Of a stretch of 64,000 nt of DNA, positions 28,690 to 37,671 are shown piece by piece. The number at the start of each line of letters is the position of its first letter. Position 1 is the first letter of the stretch. The position numbers and the translations under genes were made by a program. Origin of the DNA: Pedobacter sp. D749 (lineage in GTDB: Bacteria; Bacteroidota; Bacteroidia; Sphingobacteriales; Sphingobacteriaceae). The stretch is taken from assembly GCF_019317285.1 (NCBI RefSeq), contig NZ_CP079218.1, positions 3,472,001 through 3,536,000 on the forward strand, written 5' to 3'. The notes below the pieces were generated by a model. It saw only the letters and a list, made by a program, of their open reading frames with translations. It did not search any database and was not told where the DNA came from.

Positions 28690-29193
28690 ATGAATCATCT
28701 CACCAACCAAATACTGACCTTTTTAAGGGAGATCGGCATCAGCTATAGCCTTGAACCAATCAACAGCGAAACCTTTTTACCAGGACTTAAATTACGTGCC
28801 GGAACATTGATAATCGATGTAGAGAAATTGCTTTACCCGGGCGATATTTTACACGAAGCCGGGCATTTGGCCTGCATGCCACAAGCCATCAGAAATGAGA
28901 TGAGCGACGATCTTGAAAGTGGCGACTTACATAATGGCGGCGAACTTATGGCTATTGGCTGGTCTTATGCCGCCTGTATTTACCTGGGGATTGAGGCAAC
29001 TGTGGTATTTCATGAACATGGTTATAAAAATTCTTCAGAATCAATAATTGAAAACTTTAGCGAAGGCAGATTTATAGGTGTTCCTTTGCTACAATGGCTT
29101 GGAATGACTTATGATGAAAATCAGGCAAGAATTCATGGATTAAATCCTTACCCTGCCATGCAAAAGTGGCTTTGTACAAAAAGACCGGAATAG
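28690..29193 (+). CDS. Small HExxH-containing protein of unknown function
   Basis: I do not recognise the family. The 167-residue protein contains DILHEAGHLA with His55, Glu56 and His59 in a gluzincin-like HExxH arrangement, and GGELMAIGWSYAACIYLG further on, in which a Glu could serve as third ligand. There is no signal peptide. It is the third gene of the plus-strand operon, starting 6 nt after the sulfotransferase. It could be a metalloprotease-like processing enzyme or a metal-binding accessory protein for the same product. Only the motif and the context support this. Confidence 0.6.
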   Translation: MNHLTNQILTFLREIGISYSLEPINSETFLPGLKLRAGTLIIDVEKLLYPGDILHEAGHLACMPQAIRNEMSDDLESGDLHNGGELMAIGWSYAACIYLGIEATVVFHEHGYKNSSESIIENFSEGRFIGVPLLQWLGMTYDENQARIHGLNPYPAMQKWLCTKRPE

Positions 29194-29296
29194 CTATTTC
29201 GTTTACTCACCAAATTTTGATATGCTTTTTCTAGGGATTAGCTATAATAATGAGGCATCATATATTGTCTTTTCCATCATCAATTAGCAACAGTTA

Positions 29297-29854
29297 TTAA
29301 ATACGTTGATTTGCAAGGGGGTGTGTACTCGACTTAACTTGGGAAAGAATAAAATCAGTTAATTGTTCACAAGCTTCTTCTTCAGTAAGCTGTTGCGTAT
29401 TGACGTATAGATCCACCTGTAAAGGATCTTCAAATACATCATTAATTCCTGTGAAATGATATAACTTATCCTGATGCCCATCTGGCAAAAGTGCTTTGTG
29501 ATATAATCCTTTCGTATCACGCAGAATGAGCTGTTGAATCGGGCAATCAATCCAGATTGTTTTCGCATTATAAAGTTCCCGCAGCTTCTGTCTGCCAGAC
29601 TCATATGGATTGATAGCCGCAATTATAGCAATAATACCCTGCTGTACAAATTCATAGCCTACATGACCAAGACGACGGATATTTTCAAGGCGATCGGCAG
29701 GTGAGAAACCAAGATCATGATTCAATGTTTTCCGGTAACTGTCCCCATCAATCACTATAACGGAATAACCAATAGCCGTAAGCCGTTGGTTAACCAACTG
29801 GGCCAGAGTGGTTTTTCCTGCTCCGGATAAGCCTGTAAACTGTAATAAGAGCAT
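29297..29854 (-). CDS. cysC: Adenylylsulfate (APS) kinase
   Basis: The enzyme phosphorylates APS to PAPS, the sulfate donor for sulfotransferases. The Walker A GLSGAGKT is at 8-15, the APS-binding signature IDGDSYRKTLNHDLGFS at 36-51, and DRLENIRR follows at 54-61. The length (185 aa) matches a stand-alone kinase; no ATP-sulfurylase domain or gene is in the window. It is convergent with the hydroxylase-sulfotransferase operon. Its placement beside a sulfotransferase rather than with cysD/cysN suggests a dedicated PAPS supply. Confidence 0.9.
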   Translation of the reverse strand: MLLLQFTGLSGAGKTTLAQLVNQRLTAIGYSVIVIDGDSYRKTLNHDLGFSPADRLENIRRLGHVGYEFVQQGIIAIIAAINPYESGRQKLRELYNAKTIWIDCPIQQLILRDTKGLYHKALLPDGHQDKLYHFTGINDVFEDPLQVDLYVNTQQLTEEEACEQLTDFILSQVKSSTHPLANQRI

Positions 29855-29937
29855 TGCGTTGTTTTTTAATTTATAATGAGATTAATTATGTGAGAAAATA
29901 GATAAATATTCAATAATTGTAAAAAGTTAGGAATAGG

Positions 29938-30876
29938 CTAAAGCTTTGTAAAGCTAATATATTGTACAAATCTGGGCTGTTTAGATCGGTTTGCAGTTGC
30001 GGCATGAGGAAGCGCTTCTAACCATAATATCAAATCACCTTTATTTCCTGCTATAGCGATGTGACGATTTTGTTTTCTTAAAACATCAATAGCCTGATCA
30101 GGATGGTCATGCATTTGCAGAAAAGAATTAATCTCATGCTGAAATCCAGGAATTAATGAGAGTGCTCCTCTATCCTCTGGCACATCATTAAGGTAAACCA
30201 AGCCTTGTATATGATATTTAATACCATCTGAAAAATCTATATCCCAATGTAAAGGGCTACCTCTAAAATGGAAATAATCAGTTTCAGGCGGATTATACCC
30301 AAGCTTTTCCGTATTTGCCACAATAAAATTAGTTTGATACAAATGCGTAAATACCTGTCTGATTGAATCAGAATTTCTGATTTTAGCAATATGTTCATTC
30401 TGATAAAGCTGCAACATTATACCTTGAAGCAAATCATGTTGACCATACCAGCTAGACGGCTGCTCCAGATTTATTCCAAGCATCTCTGTAATCACACCAA
30501 TTACACGGTTACAATCATCCTCATTAACCAAACCCGGTATCCTGAGATAGCCATTTTTATCCCAGAATTTCAATTGATCGGCATCTAACACCTTTAAAAA
30601 ATCCTGATCAGGTTTATCTACCGCACGATCACACCATGAATTAAATTTTTCTACAGCTTCTAGATAGGCTTTTTTGCCCATTCGATGCATAATCCAGTGT
30701 TTAAACTCGTCATCACTTTGGCAGTGCCCATATAAAAAATCGTAAGTTTCAAAAATTCCAATCCCAAAAACAGAAAGAAATACCTCTTCCATCCTAAAAA
30801 AATCCTGATTGATATTGACCTCAGATTTCTGACGGCTATGATAAACGCGGTAAAGACTAACAAAAGAACTGTACAT
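29938..30876 (-). CDS. Phytanoyl-CoA dioxygenase (PhyH)-like Fe(II)/2-oxoglutarate oxygenase
   Basis: The facial triad is visible: His210 and Asp212 in SPLHWDIDF and distal His291 in LEALPHAA, with Arg297 or Arg302 as the 2-oxoglutarate anchor. RGALSLIPGFQHEI is the usual PhyH segment between them. The N-terminal ~100 residues are an extra helical region (YRVYHSRQ, CQSDDEFKHWIMHRM). The 312-aa protein has no signal peptide. A second oxygenase of a different subfamily in the same cluster implies two distinct hydroxylations or a desaturation. It lies downstream of the second PRMT-like gene on the same strand. Confidence 0.85.
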   Translation of the reverse strand: MYSSFVSLYRVYHSRQKSEVNINQDFFRMEEVFLSVFGIGIFETYDFLYGHCQSDDEFKHWIMHRMGKKAYLEAVEKFNSWCDRAVDKPDQDFLKVLDADQLKFWDKNGYLRIPGLVNEDDCNRVIGVITEMLGINLEQPSSWYGQHDLLQGIMLQLYQNEHIAKIRNSDSIRQVFTHLYQTNFIVANTEKLGYNPPETDYFHFRGSPLHWDIDFSDGIKYHIQGLVYLNDVPEDRGALSLIPGFQHEINSFLQMHDHPDQAIDVLRKQNRHIAIAGNKGDLILWLEALPHAATANRSKQPRFVQYISFTKL

Positions 30877-30963
30877 AATGCTTTCTGTAGGCTAAACGGA
30901 TTTAAATGTGGCGGTGTTAACTATCTGTTTGTTATCGTCACTCATAGTGTTTTAAACGTAGTT

Positions 30964-31941
30964 TTAATATGTATAAGCAAAGCCAGGTTTATCCGACATT
31001 ACATACTCAAATGTAATTGTCATATCCTCCTTTTGGTTTTGTAATTTAAAGATGGCTAACGGTAAAGTTAAGCTGCAGTTGTAAGTAGTTAGCACTTCCT
31101 TACCAAACACTGTTATTTCTGTAAATAAACTAAGCTGTTTATGGGTTTCGGAAGCCGGCACCTGTAAAACTACCGGTTGCGGAAGTTTAAATTCACGGCT
31201 GGCGCAGTACACCAACCCTGCTTTTATCCTTTTTGGCAGGTATTCAGGTATGGTAAAATATTTATATTCCTCTTCCCATCGGGTTAATACTGCTTCAACA
31301 GTTATCTCTTCTGGAATAAAAATAGCTTCCGGATACATCTGAAGGATTAAATTGTTCATGATGGCCACCTGCGGTTCTTTCCTTAAAGCATTTAACATGG
31401 TTTCTGAAATGACCATATCTATACGAATATGATCAGGAAATTTATAAGTAGTGGCATCCGTACAAACATAATCGATCACATATTCTGACAAGCCTAATTC
31501 TTCATAAAGTACTTTTGCCGCATCCAACGAATCAGGGTTAATATCCAATAAAATGAAATTGATTTGTGCCGAAGTAAATTTGGAAGTTAAAGGTGTAAGC
31601 AATGTGGCGTAAGGACCACAACCCGCATACAATATATGGATGGTTTGCCCCCGCATAGCATTTAATAATTGATTAATTGCCTGATTAATGCCTCTGATAA
31701 ACCTACGTGTGCGTTCTAGTTCTTTAAGACAATGCGCCGCTTTAATGGATGAAACTGCTTTACCATTTGGCAGATAAATGTCTTCATCTGTAATATTACC
31801 AGCATTTATACCGGTTGCGCCGGCAAAAAGCAAGTGAAGCTGTTCAATTGCTTTTTTAATCTGCAGATAGTCCTCTTCAAAAAGTAAGACATTAGTTGCG
31901 GCAGACATGCTCTCGTTGCATTGTTGAGTCGTTAATTCCAT
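30964..31941 (-). CDS. PRMT-like SAM-dependent methyltransferase, paralog 2
   Basis: The protein is paralogous along its length to that at 22967-23998. Motif I (ILYAGCGPYATL, 103-114), the acidic Asp133 and the double-Glu loop SETMLNALRKE (Glu180, Glu189) occupy identical residue numbers. FIPEEI follows the loop in both. The conserved N-terminal block has an NG...V...AA.C motif (NGKAVSSIKAAHCL here, NGTRVNPYMAAYCF there), suggesting a family-specific helical cap. It heads the minus-strand run with the PhyH-like gene and APS kinase. The double-Glu loop suggests protein or guanidine methylation, unproven. Confidence 0.75.
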   Translation of the reverse strand: MELTTQQCNESMSAATNVLLFEEDYLQIKKAIEQLHLLFAGATGINAGNITDEDIYLPNGKAVSSIKAAHCLKELERTRRFIRGINQAINQLLNAMRGQTIHILYAGCGPYATLLTPLTSKFTSAQINFILLDINPDSLDAAKVLYEELGLSEYVIDYVCTDATTYKFPDHIRIDMVISETMLNALRKEPQVAIMNNLILQMYPEAIFIPEEITVEAVLTRWEEEYKYFTIPEYLPKRIKAGLVYCASREFKLPQPVVLQVPASETHKQLSLFTEITVFGKEVLTTYNCSLTLPLAIFKLQNQKEDMTITFEYVMSDKPGFAYTY

Positions 31942-32049
31942 TTATTTTTTAATCTAATGCTGAAAAATTTAATACTGAACTAAAAGAATAATTTAGCTCA
32001 GATTGATCATCTGATTATTAATTTACTATGCACATTGTAATGTAGCATT

Positions 32050-33909
32050 TTAATTAATAACATAATCTTCGAATTTGGTGTAGTGTTTATTTCCGTAGAA
32101 ATCAACCATACAAAATCCTACCTGATAATTCCCTTTTGGCATAGTTGAAAGCTTGATATCTAAAGCTGAGGGATCAGTGATCGTAATTTTACCCAATTCA
32201 ATACTCATTGATTCATCCAGGGCATTTTGACCCAGAAAAACAATTTCATCAAGCGCTTGAAGGTCCTTAATCTTATCCGTAACGCCATCTGCAGAAATCT
32301 CCCGAAATCCGATCACTTTAGCCAGATTTTCCCCATCAACATTAAAATATTTTATAATCAGTTCTGCTTGTTTTCCATTCCAAAGCACAGGTACATTGTA
32401 AGATACTCCTGATTGATTGGAAAGCCCCATAAATACACAAACATTGATATCGTTAATGCTGATCCACCTGGCATCCCATTTTTTATTACCTCCATACAAG
32501 GTAATATTTCCGCGGTGATCAACATTTGTATCGTAGGCATCCAATCCATACGAAACCAACGTATTATCTCCTGTTAATTTTCTGATATTTAAGTAAATCT
32601 TATTGGTGTTAACCAACATGGCAGCATTTAACTTTCTTTCCGAATCACTAACAAAAACGCTATCAGCACCGCCGCCAATTAATTCAGTTACATAATTTTC
32701 GATAAATTTTTCAAATTCTGTATTAAAAGTAATTTGAAAATAATCATTTAACTGGCTGGCTGTTTTTCTATTGTAATAAGGAAAATACACCGAAAGCCCT
32801 GAAATAGCATCTTTATCTAAATTTTTTGAATAAACATTGAATAAAACTGCATCCCGCATTTTTTTCTCGAAATCACTAAACAATGTATCGGTACTTTTAG
32901 CTGCGATCTTAAAAAAGCTAAACATATCAATCATATCTTCAGCCGCAAATGAAAAAGAAGGCAATCCGAATGATTTGGACCTGGCCCGGTAATTTGATTT
33001 CTGCCTAAAAGCTTCTTTAGGCGGATACGTTGAATTTAGATTTGCAGAAATATTACTGATCAATTTTCCTATACTTATATTTAAAGCGTCAACTTTATTA
33101 AGCGCTATTACAGATAATGTTGCCTGAAGATAAGGTTGAGACGAATAAGTATCGATATACGATTTTGCAATTCCCTCCAGAAGTTGAGTTGTGCTTAGAT
33201 TTGGATTGGTAGATAAGGAGTTGATGATATATTGATAATTCCAGCCGTTGCCAGGTTCAAGTTCTTGTGAGGCCACCATGTATTCAGCATAGGGTGCCAG
33301 TACAGTAGCAGTTTCAATGGTTGCCATTAAACAGGCGTCAAAACCTATAAAATCCAGGTTCAAATCATTTTGGCTATGTTTTAAATCAGCAAAAGCCTCT
33401 CCCATTTCACGTAACGACAGGGAAATATCTTCAGGAAATAACTCATCATATCCAAAACCATGTACACTGCCTCTTCCGTGATTCCAAAAAATCAACCCAT
33501 ATCTTTCTGCAGGGAAGTTCTTTTTGCTATAGGCAATAAAATCAACCAGGGTTGATGGGTCTCCTATACTTTTGTTGGCTGTAACTTTTACTTTTTCAAA
33601 CCCATTTTTAGTAACCTTACTATAGGTCAGGCTATCGCTGGAAATCGGCTCAGAGAATTGCCATTTTTTAGTTCCTCCCTGCAAAATCACCGTTGCAAAG
33701 TTATCATCAACGTTATTATAGGAATTGATAATTTCGTTAATGTCTTCACTCGCCAACTGATGTTTGCTTTCCAAGTCTGATCCATTCATATAAATCAGCA
33801 GCACAAAACTGCGCTTAGGCTCCAGGTTTTGAGCATAGCTGATATTAGCATAAAATATTAATCCAGCTAGTATTAACAGTAAATGGCGACTTTTTCTAAT
33901 GAAGCCCAT
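32050..33909 (-). CDS. Secreted clostripain-family (C11) cysteine peptidase
   Basis: A signal peptide (about 1-27, ending ISYAQ) is followed by a caspase-like C11 domain: LIYMNGSDLES strand, catalytic His144 in FWNHGRGSVHGFGYDE, and catalytic Cys193 in DFIGFDACLMATIET. Clostripain-type enzymes cut after basic residues. The C-terminal ~200 residues are beta-rich and unassigned, perhaps for substrate binding. It should act in the periplasm or outside the cell. Its ATG overlaps the stop of the giant upstream gene (TAATG), so they are translationally coupled, pointing to a functional link. Confidence 0.85.
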   Translation of the reverse strand: MGFIRKSRHLLLILAGLIFYANISYAQNLEPKRSFVLLIYMNGSDLESKHQLASEDINEIINSYNNVDDNFATVILQGGTKKWQFSEPISSDSLTYSKVTKNGFEKVKVTANKSIGDPSTLVDFIAYSKKNFPAERYGLIFWNHGRGSVHGFGYDELFPEDISLSLREMGEAFADLKHSQNDLNLDFIGFDACLMATIETATVLAPYAEYMVASQELEPGNGWNYQYIINSLSTNPNLSTTQLLEGIAKSYIDTYSSQPYLQATLSVIALNKVDALNISIGKLISNISANLNSTYPPKEAFRQKSNYRARSKSFGLPSFSFAAEDMIDMFSFFKIAAKSTDTLFSDFEKKMRDAVLFNVYSKNLDKDAISGLSVYFPYYNRKTASQLNDYFQITFNTEFEKFIENYVTELIGGGADSVFVSDSERKLNAAMLVNTNKIYLNIRKLTGDNTLVSYGLDAYDTNVDHRGNITLYGGNKKWDARWISINDINVCVFMGLSNQSGVSYNVPVLWNGKQAELIIKYFNVDGENLAKVIGFREISADGVTDKIKDLQALDEIVFLGQNALDESMSIELGKITITDPSALDIKLSTMPKGNYQVGFCMVDFYGNKHYTKFEDYVIN

Positions 33910-36900
33910 TATCTTCTTGGATTAACTTGTGGAGGATTTCTAAATTGATAAATGGCTGCGGCCACAGCATCTTTAAATTCCTCACCATATTCATTCGTAT
34001 TATCCGGGAATGTTTTCTTTAACAATTCTGATAATCCATCTGCATAATTCTCATTGGCTAGATCTATATCAAAATCGCTGTTGGCCTTAAATGATCTTTT
34101 AACTTCATTATTATCTTCAATAACGTTCTCTACTCTTGAAAACAAAGAACGTCTTTCGTTCCTTAAACTTCTTGCAACTGTTTTCTGATCGTTTATATCC
34201 CTTACAAGGCCTAAGAGATCGGTCATCTGCTGGTCCATTTCATTCGAAATATTGGCCCTAACCTGGTTATCGCGTACCAATGTAATTACTTCATCCAATG
34301 AACTTACAAACTCATCATCAAAGGCTTCTACACATTGGCGCTGTATCACTTCATTTTTGAGTTTTACTTCTTCTATTTCGCAAATATTTTGTTGCCAATC
34401 TTCGGGTTGTTTTTCATATTCATTCACGTATCTCTTATTCGATTCGATCAGGAAATCTTCTATCATGTCATGAAATTCCAGTAAGTCATAATAGTCCTTT
34501 TTATTTTGCGCAATGCTTTGCAATTTAGGCGTTAATAAATTATAATCTGTTTCTGAACTTAAAGTTCTAAAAATACCTTTACCGATATTTGAGGTCACTT
34601 CCTGCGTTTTAGTAGATAGTTTATCCTTCACAAAACCAGTGATCAAAGCACCAATATCGTTCATCGCTTTATCTACATCCAACGAACCTTTTAACATGAT
34701 ATCATTTCCAAAAACTGTCAACTCAAGTTCGGCTTCTATTTTCCTGGCATTAGACGTAAATTCCATACTCAATACGAAAGATTTGATCCAAAGTAACTTG
34801 GTAATGGCACTTAAAATATTAGCTACCGCCTCTAAAGCTCCTGATGCGACCTTTCCTCCAAGGGTTAGTGCTGCCTTTGCTATTTCCAAAGCACCATAGG
34901 CTACGCCAATAGCCACATTAACACCCACCTTTAAGGTTTCATAATATAAAATCTGAGCTGAATAATAAATTTTATCATCCAGGCGCCACCAGGAAGCATC
35001 TTCTCTTCTATCAATATAACCCCGGATGTAATCGTTATATTCATTGATCGTGTTACTCAAATTTAAAATCTGCTGTTGCGCTTCTGTCAATTTCCGGGTT
35101 GCGTTTTCTATAGAGTTTTGCACGCTCCTGGCCGCATCACGCACGGCATTCTGCGCTTCTTCCAAAAGTTTGATAAATCCACTGGTATCGAATACCAAAC
35201 GTGAACTAAATCCACTGCTCGAAAAATCTGCATAATTTCCCTCCAAATGAAATAAAATTTTAAAGCCAACATATTGCAGTTCAAGATCAATGTATATCTT
35301 TCTGTCTTTAAGAAGAATCAAGGCATCTAATTCAAAGATATTTAAGATATTAACATAAGCACTTAAATAGAATTCGAGTTTTTTTGATGCACGGTTGATG
35401 TTTAAATACAGCACAGGGCCTTGAGCATCTGCTTTTATTAAAGCGCCAGCCAAACCTCCTTTTATAGGTTCCATAGGCATGACCTTTCGGGATTTTGTCA
35501 ATTCAAATATTCCCTTGATCTCAATTTTTGAAATTTCAATCAATGCCAGGATAGCATTACCAGGCTCTATAAGAAAGAGTCCTCTAGCTTTTACATTAAA
35601 GATTTCGATAGTGCCGCACAGAAAAAAACCGACATTCATCTGATAGTTTCCTATTTTGGTAGGCTGAGAACATATAAACAACTGGCAGTTTAAAGAAATA
35701 GCTCCTGATGAGTCGACACGATAATGCCGCATGGTTGAAGTATCGGTAAAGATAGATTGACCGCTGGTCCCCAAAGCAGAAACCTGAAGATTTTCTGTGC
35801 CAGGTATGGCGAGTTCAGTGGGCAGGCTTGAATTAAAGTTCTTCAATATTTCCGCTTTATTGGCCTTATCCGGATGAGATGGATACTCCCATTGGGGCAT
35901 TTTAGCATTATTAATTTCAAAATCGGCTAAAGCCACTACATCAAGGAATTCTATGCCAGGAAAATCAACTTCCGCAATATCTACAATAATGTCCTTTAAG
36001 GAAGTCCTTCCCTTGGTAGAGGTGATTGCCGCGGTAATTAGCCCGATATTAGCCTGGCTAACAATAAACCCTGCAAAAATAGAAATATTATTGGTCGTTA
36101 CCCGACCAGTCATCCCAAAAGTAAGCCCTGTGGCTCCTACGCCAATCATTAAGCCTAAATCGCTCAGGCTAATCCTGGTGTTTAATGGTATCCTATAGTT
36201 TGAAGAAGCAGACAAGGTAAATGAGGAGACGGATAGGTTTCCGGCAAGAATAAAGGTTAACACATCGTCTTTTAAAGGAAAATTGAGCTTCCCTCCTGCT
36301 TCTAAGTAGAAACCATTATCCTTTTTAATCCCGAAGTATAAATTTTCAATCTCATAACCATCTTTTTTGATATCGGTGCTGATAAGCATCGCTTCAAATT
36401 TTGAAGTGTTCAGTGCTGCTCCTATAATCAGATCGATATGATCGAGACCAGTTAATTGATAAAGCCCCTTTCCAAATGCTCTTTCACTATTTTTCAAATC
36501 AAATAATGAGTTGGCAACCAATTGGTAATTACCATAGCGATCTGATAAGACCATTTCGGGAAAATGATCGGACGCGGTTCGCTTCAAATATTGGTTTATG
36601 GCAAGGGAGGCTTTGTTTCTAACAATTAATGCTACTTTTTTTATAGCAAAAAAAGTCATTGTGTCGTAAATGAACTGCTCTAATACATTTCCACCCTGAA
36701 AAAAATCGGTGTCTATGCTTAAAGCCAACTGTTTAGTATCCGCAAGCACAACCACATTGGCATAAAGCGAAGCTTTACCTCCTGATATATTTTTATTATA
36801 CAGAATAACCACAGACCAGATATCGGCAGATTTAAGCACCTGTGCTTTAAAAGTCCCGGGTAAATTATTAAACAGCGTAAATTGGCCAGACAGTCCATTA

Positions 36901-37064
36901 ATGGCTAATTCATTGTTGTTCAATAAATCTTTGATTTCAGCCCGACTGGTGTCGAGCTCTCCGAAAATCAATTTTTTATTATTATTTACAATAATGGTTA
37001 CTGATGCATCTAACTCAAAAATCTTCCCGGTAGCCGAAAAAGCCAAGTTGGTTTGGTTACTCAT
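33909..37064 (-). CDS. 1051-residue beta-rich protein of unknown function
   Basis: I do not recognise this family. Residues 1-600 are a long series of amphipathic beta strands with motifs such as ENLYFGIKKDNGFYLEAGGKL and LGLMIGVGATGLTFGMTG. There follows a helical coiled-coil stretch at about 640-700 (EEAQNAVRDAARSVQNSIENA), a small-residue-rich hydrophobic segment at about 735-775 (NVAIGVAYGALEIAKAALTLGG), another beta segment, and a charged helical C-terminus. No signal peptide is visible. It lies between a small unknown protein and a secreted C11 protease in one operon. A large secreted, pore-forming or scaffold protein is possible, but there is no direct evidence. Confidence 0.7.
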   Translation of the reverse strand: MSNQTNLAFSATGKIFELDASVTIIVNNNKKLIFGELDTSRAEIKDLLNNNELAINGLSGQFTLFNNLPGTFKAQVLKSADIWSVVILYNKNISGGKASLYANVVVLADTKQLALSIDTDFFQGGNVLEQFIYDTMTFFAIKKVALIVRNKASLAINQYLKRTASDHFPEMVLSDRYGNYQLVANSLFDLKNSERAFGKGLYQLTGLDHIDLIIGAALNTSKFEAMLISTDIKKDGYEIENLYFGIKKDNGFYLEAGGKLNFPLKDDVLTFILAGNLSVSSFTLSASSNYRIPLNTRISLSDLGLMIGVGATGLTFGMTGRVTTNNISIFAGFIVSQANIGLITAAITSTKGRTSLKDIIVDIAEVDFPGIEFLDVVALADFEINNAKMPQWEYPSHPDKANKAEILKNFNSSLPTELAIPGTENLQVSALGTSGQSIFTDTSTMRHYRVDSSGAISLNCQLFICSQPTKIGNYQMNVGFFLCGTIEIFNVKARGLFLIEPGNAILALIEISKIEIKGIFELTKSRKVMPMEPIKGGLAGALIKADAQGPVLYLNINRASKKLEFYLSAYVNILNIFELDALILLKDRKIYIDLELQYVGFKILFHLEGNYADFSSSGFSSRLVFDTSGFIKLLEEAQNAVRDAARSVQNSIENATRKLTEAQQQILNLSNTINEYNDYIRGYIDRREDASWWRLDDKIYYSAQILYYETLKVGVNVAIGVAYGALEIAKAALTLGGKVASGALEAVANILSAITKLLWIKSFVLSMEFTSNARKIEAELELTVFGNDIMLKGSLDVDKAMNDIGALITGFVKDKLSTKTQEVTSNIGKGIFRTLSSETDYNLLTPKLQSIAQNKKDYYDLLEFHDMIEDFLIESNKRYVNEYEKQPEDWQQNICEIEEVKLKNEVIQRQCVEAFDDEFVSSLDEVITLVRDNQVRANISNEMDQQMTDLLGLVRDINDQKTVARSLRNERRSLFSRVENVIEDNNEVKRSFKANSDFDIDLANENYADGLSELLKKTFPDNTNEYGEEFKDAVAAAIYQFRNPPQVNPRR

Positions 37065-37164
37065 TTCGAAAAAAAAATTATGCTCTTGCGGCTATGCTTA
37101 ACAGAAAATAGATCAACCTAGCTGATCATTATCTCTTAATAATCTAAACTATCCTATCAACTAG

Positions 37165-37671
37165 TTACCCTGCTACGGTTATTTTCTTTTCAGGTGCATC
37201 AAGTTTCTTAACTAAATTTTCAATAGTATCTAAATTCAGCTGTTGTAAAATTTTATTTCTTTCGGTATTCCAGATTTTAAAAGCTAATTTCTCAATTTTC
37301 ACGAATCCTAAATCAGGAATGGCATCTCCACAATCAACCTCAATGGCAAAGGCATATTCCTTAACATTACCTTTAACATAAAGGTAAGCAGTTTTCAAGC
37401 TAAACTTAAGGTTTTCCAATTTGAATTTAGATTCTGGCTCATCCTTACTTAATGCTTTCAAGTCAGCTTTTATTTTGTCTGTGTTAACATTACTGCCGAA
37501 GGCATCTTTTAAATCTTGTACCATTTCACCCAAAGTGGCACTACCCACCTCATCTGGACTTGTAGGGGCTAAAAGAAAAGCAGATTCCTCCCCTTTTTTT
37601 TCGTAAACTGCTACTAAATTGGTTTTAAGTAATTGGAACTGTACGCCCAATTGAAGACTCATTGCACTCAT
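37165..37671 (-). CDS. 168-residue protein of unknown function, first gene of the C11-peptidase operon
   Basis: No known family is recognised. The protein has no signal peptide, mixes beta strands (MSLQLGVQFQLLKTNLVAVYEK, AYLYVKGNVKEYAFAIEVD) with a helical middle, and ends in a charged helix. Its ENLKFSLKTAYLYVKG segment loosely resembles ENLYFGIKKDNGFYLEAGG in the 1051-residue neighbour, so the two may share a building block. The start is the ATG at 37671, with a second at 37662. It lies 100 nt upstream of the giant gene on the same strand and likely shares its transcript. Confidence 0.65.
   Translation of the reverse strand: MSAMSLQLGVQFQLLKTNLVAVYEKKGEESAFLLAPTSPDEVGSATLGEMVQDLKDAFGSNVNTDKIKADLKALSKDEPESKFKLENLKFSLKTAYLYVKGNVKEYAFAIEVDCGDAIPDLGFVKIEKLAFKIWNTERNKILQQLNLDTIENLVKKLDAPEKKITVAG

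Noticed and set aside
29297..29854. General sulfate assimilation operon
   Set aside because: No ATP sulfurylase, PAPS reductase or sulfite reductase genes accompany the APS kinase.
22967..31941. RiPP biosynthesis cluster with a small precursor peptide
   Set aside because: I looked for short precursor-like ORFs in the cluster gaps (25159-25249, 25865-25913, 26859-27010, 29194-29296, 30877-30963, 31942-32049) and saw none; no radical SAM/SPASM, YcaO, LanM or dedicated exporter is present. A larger protein substrate remains possible.
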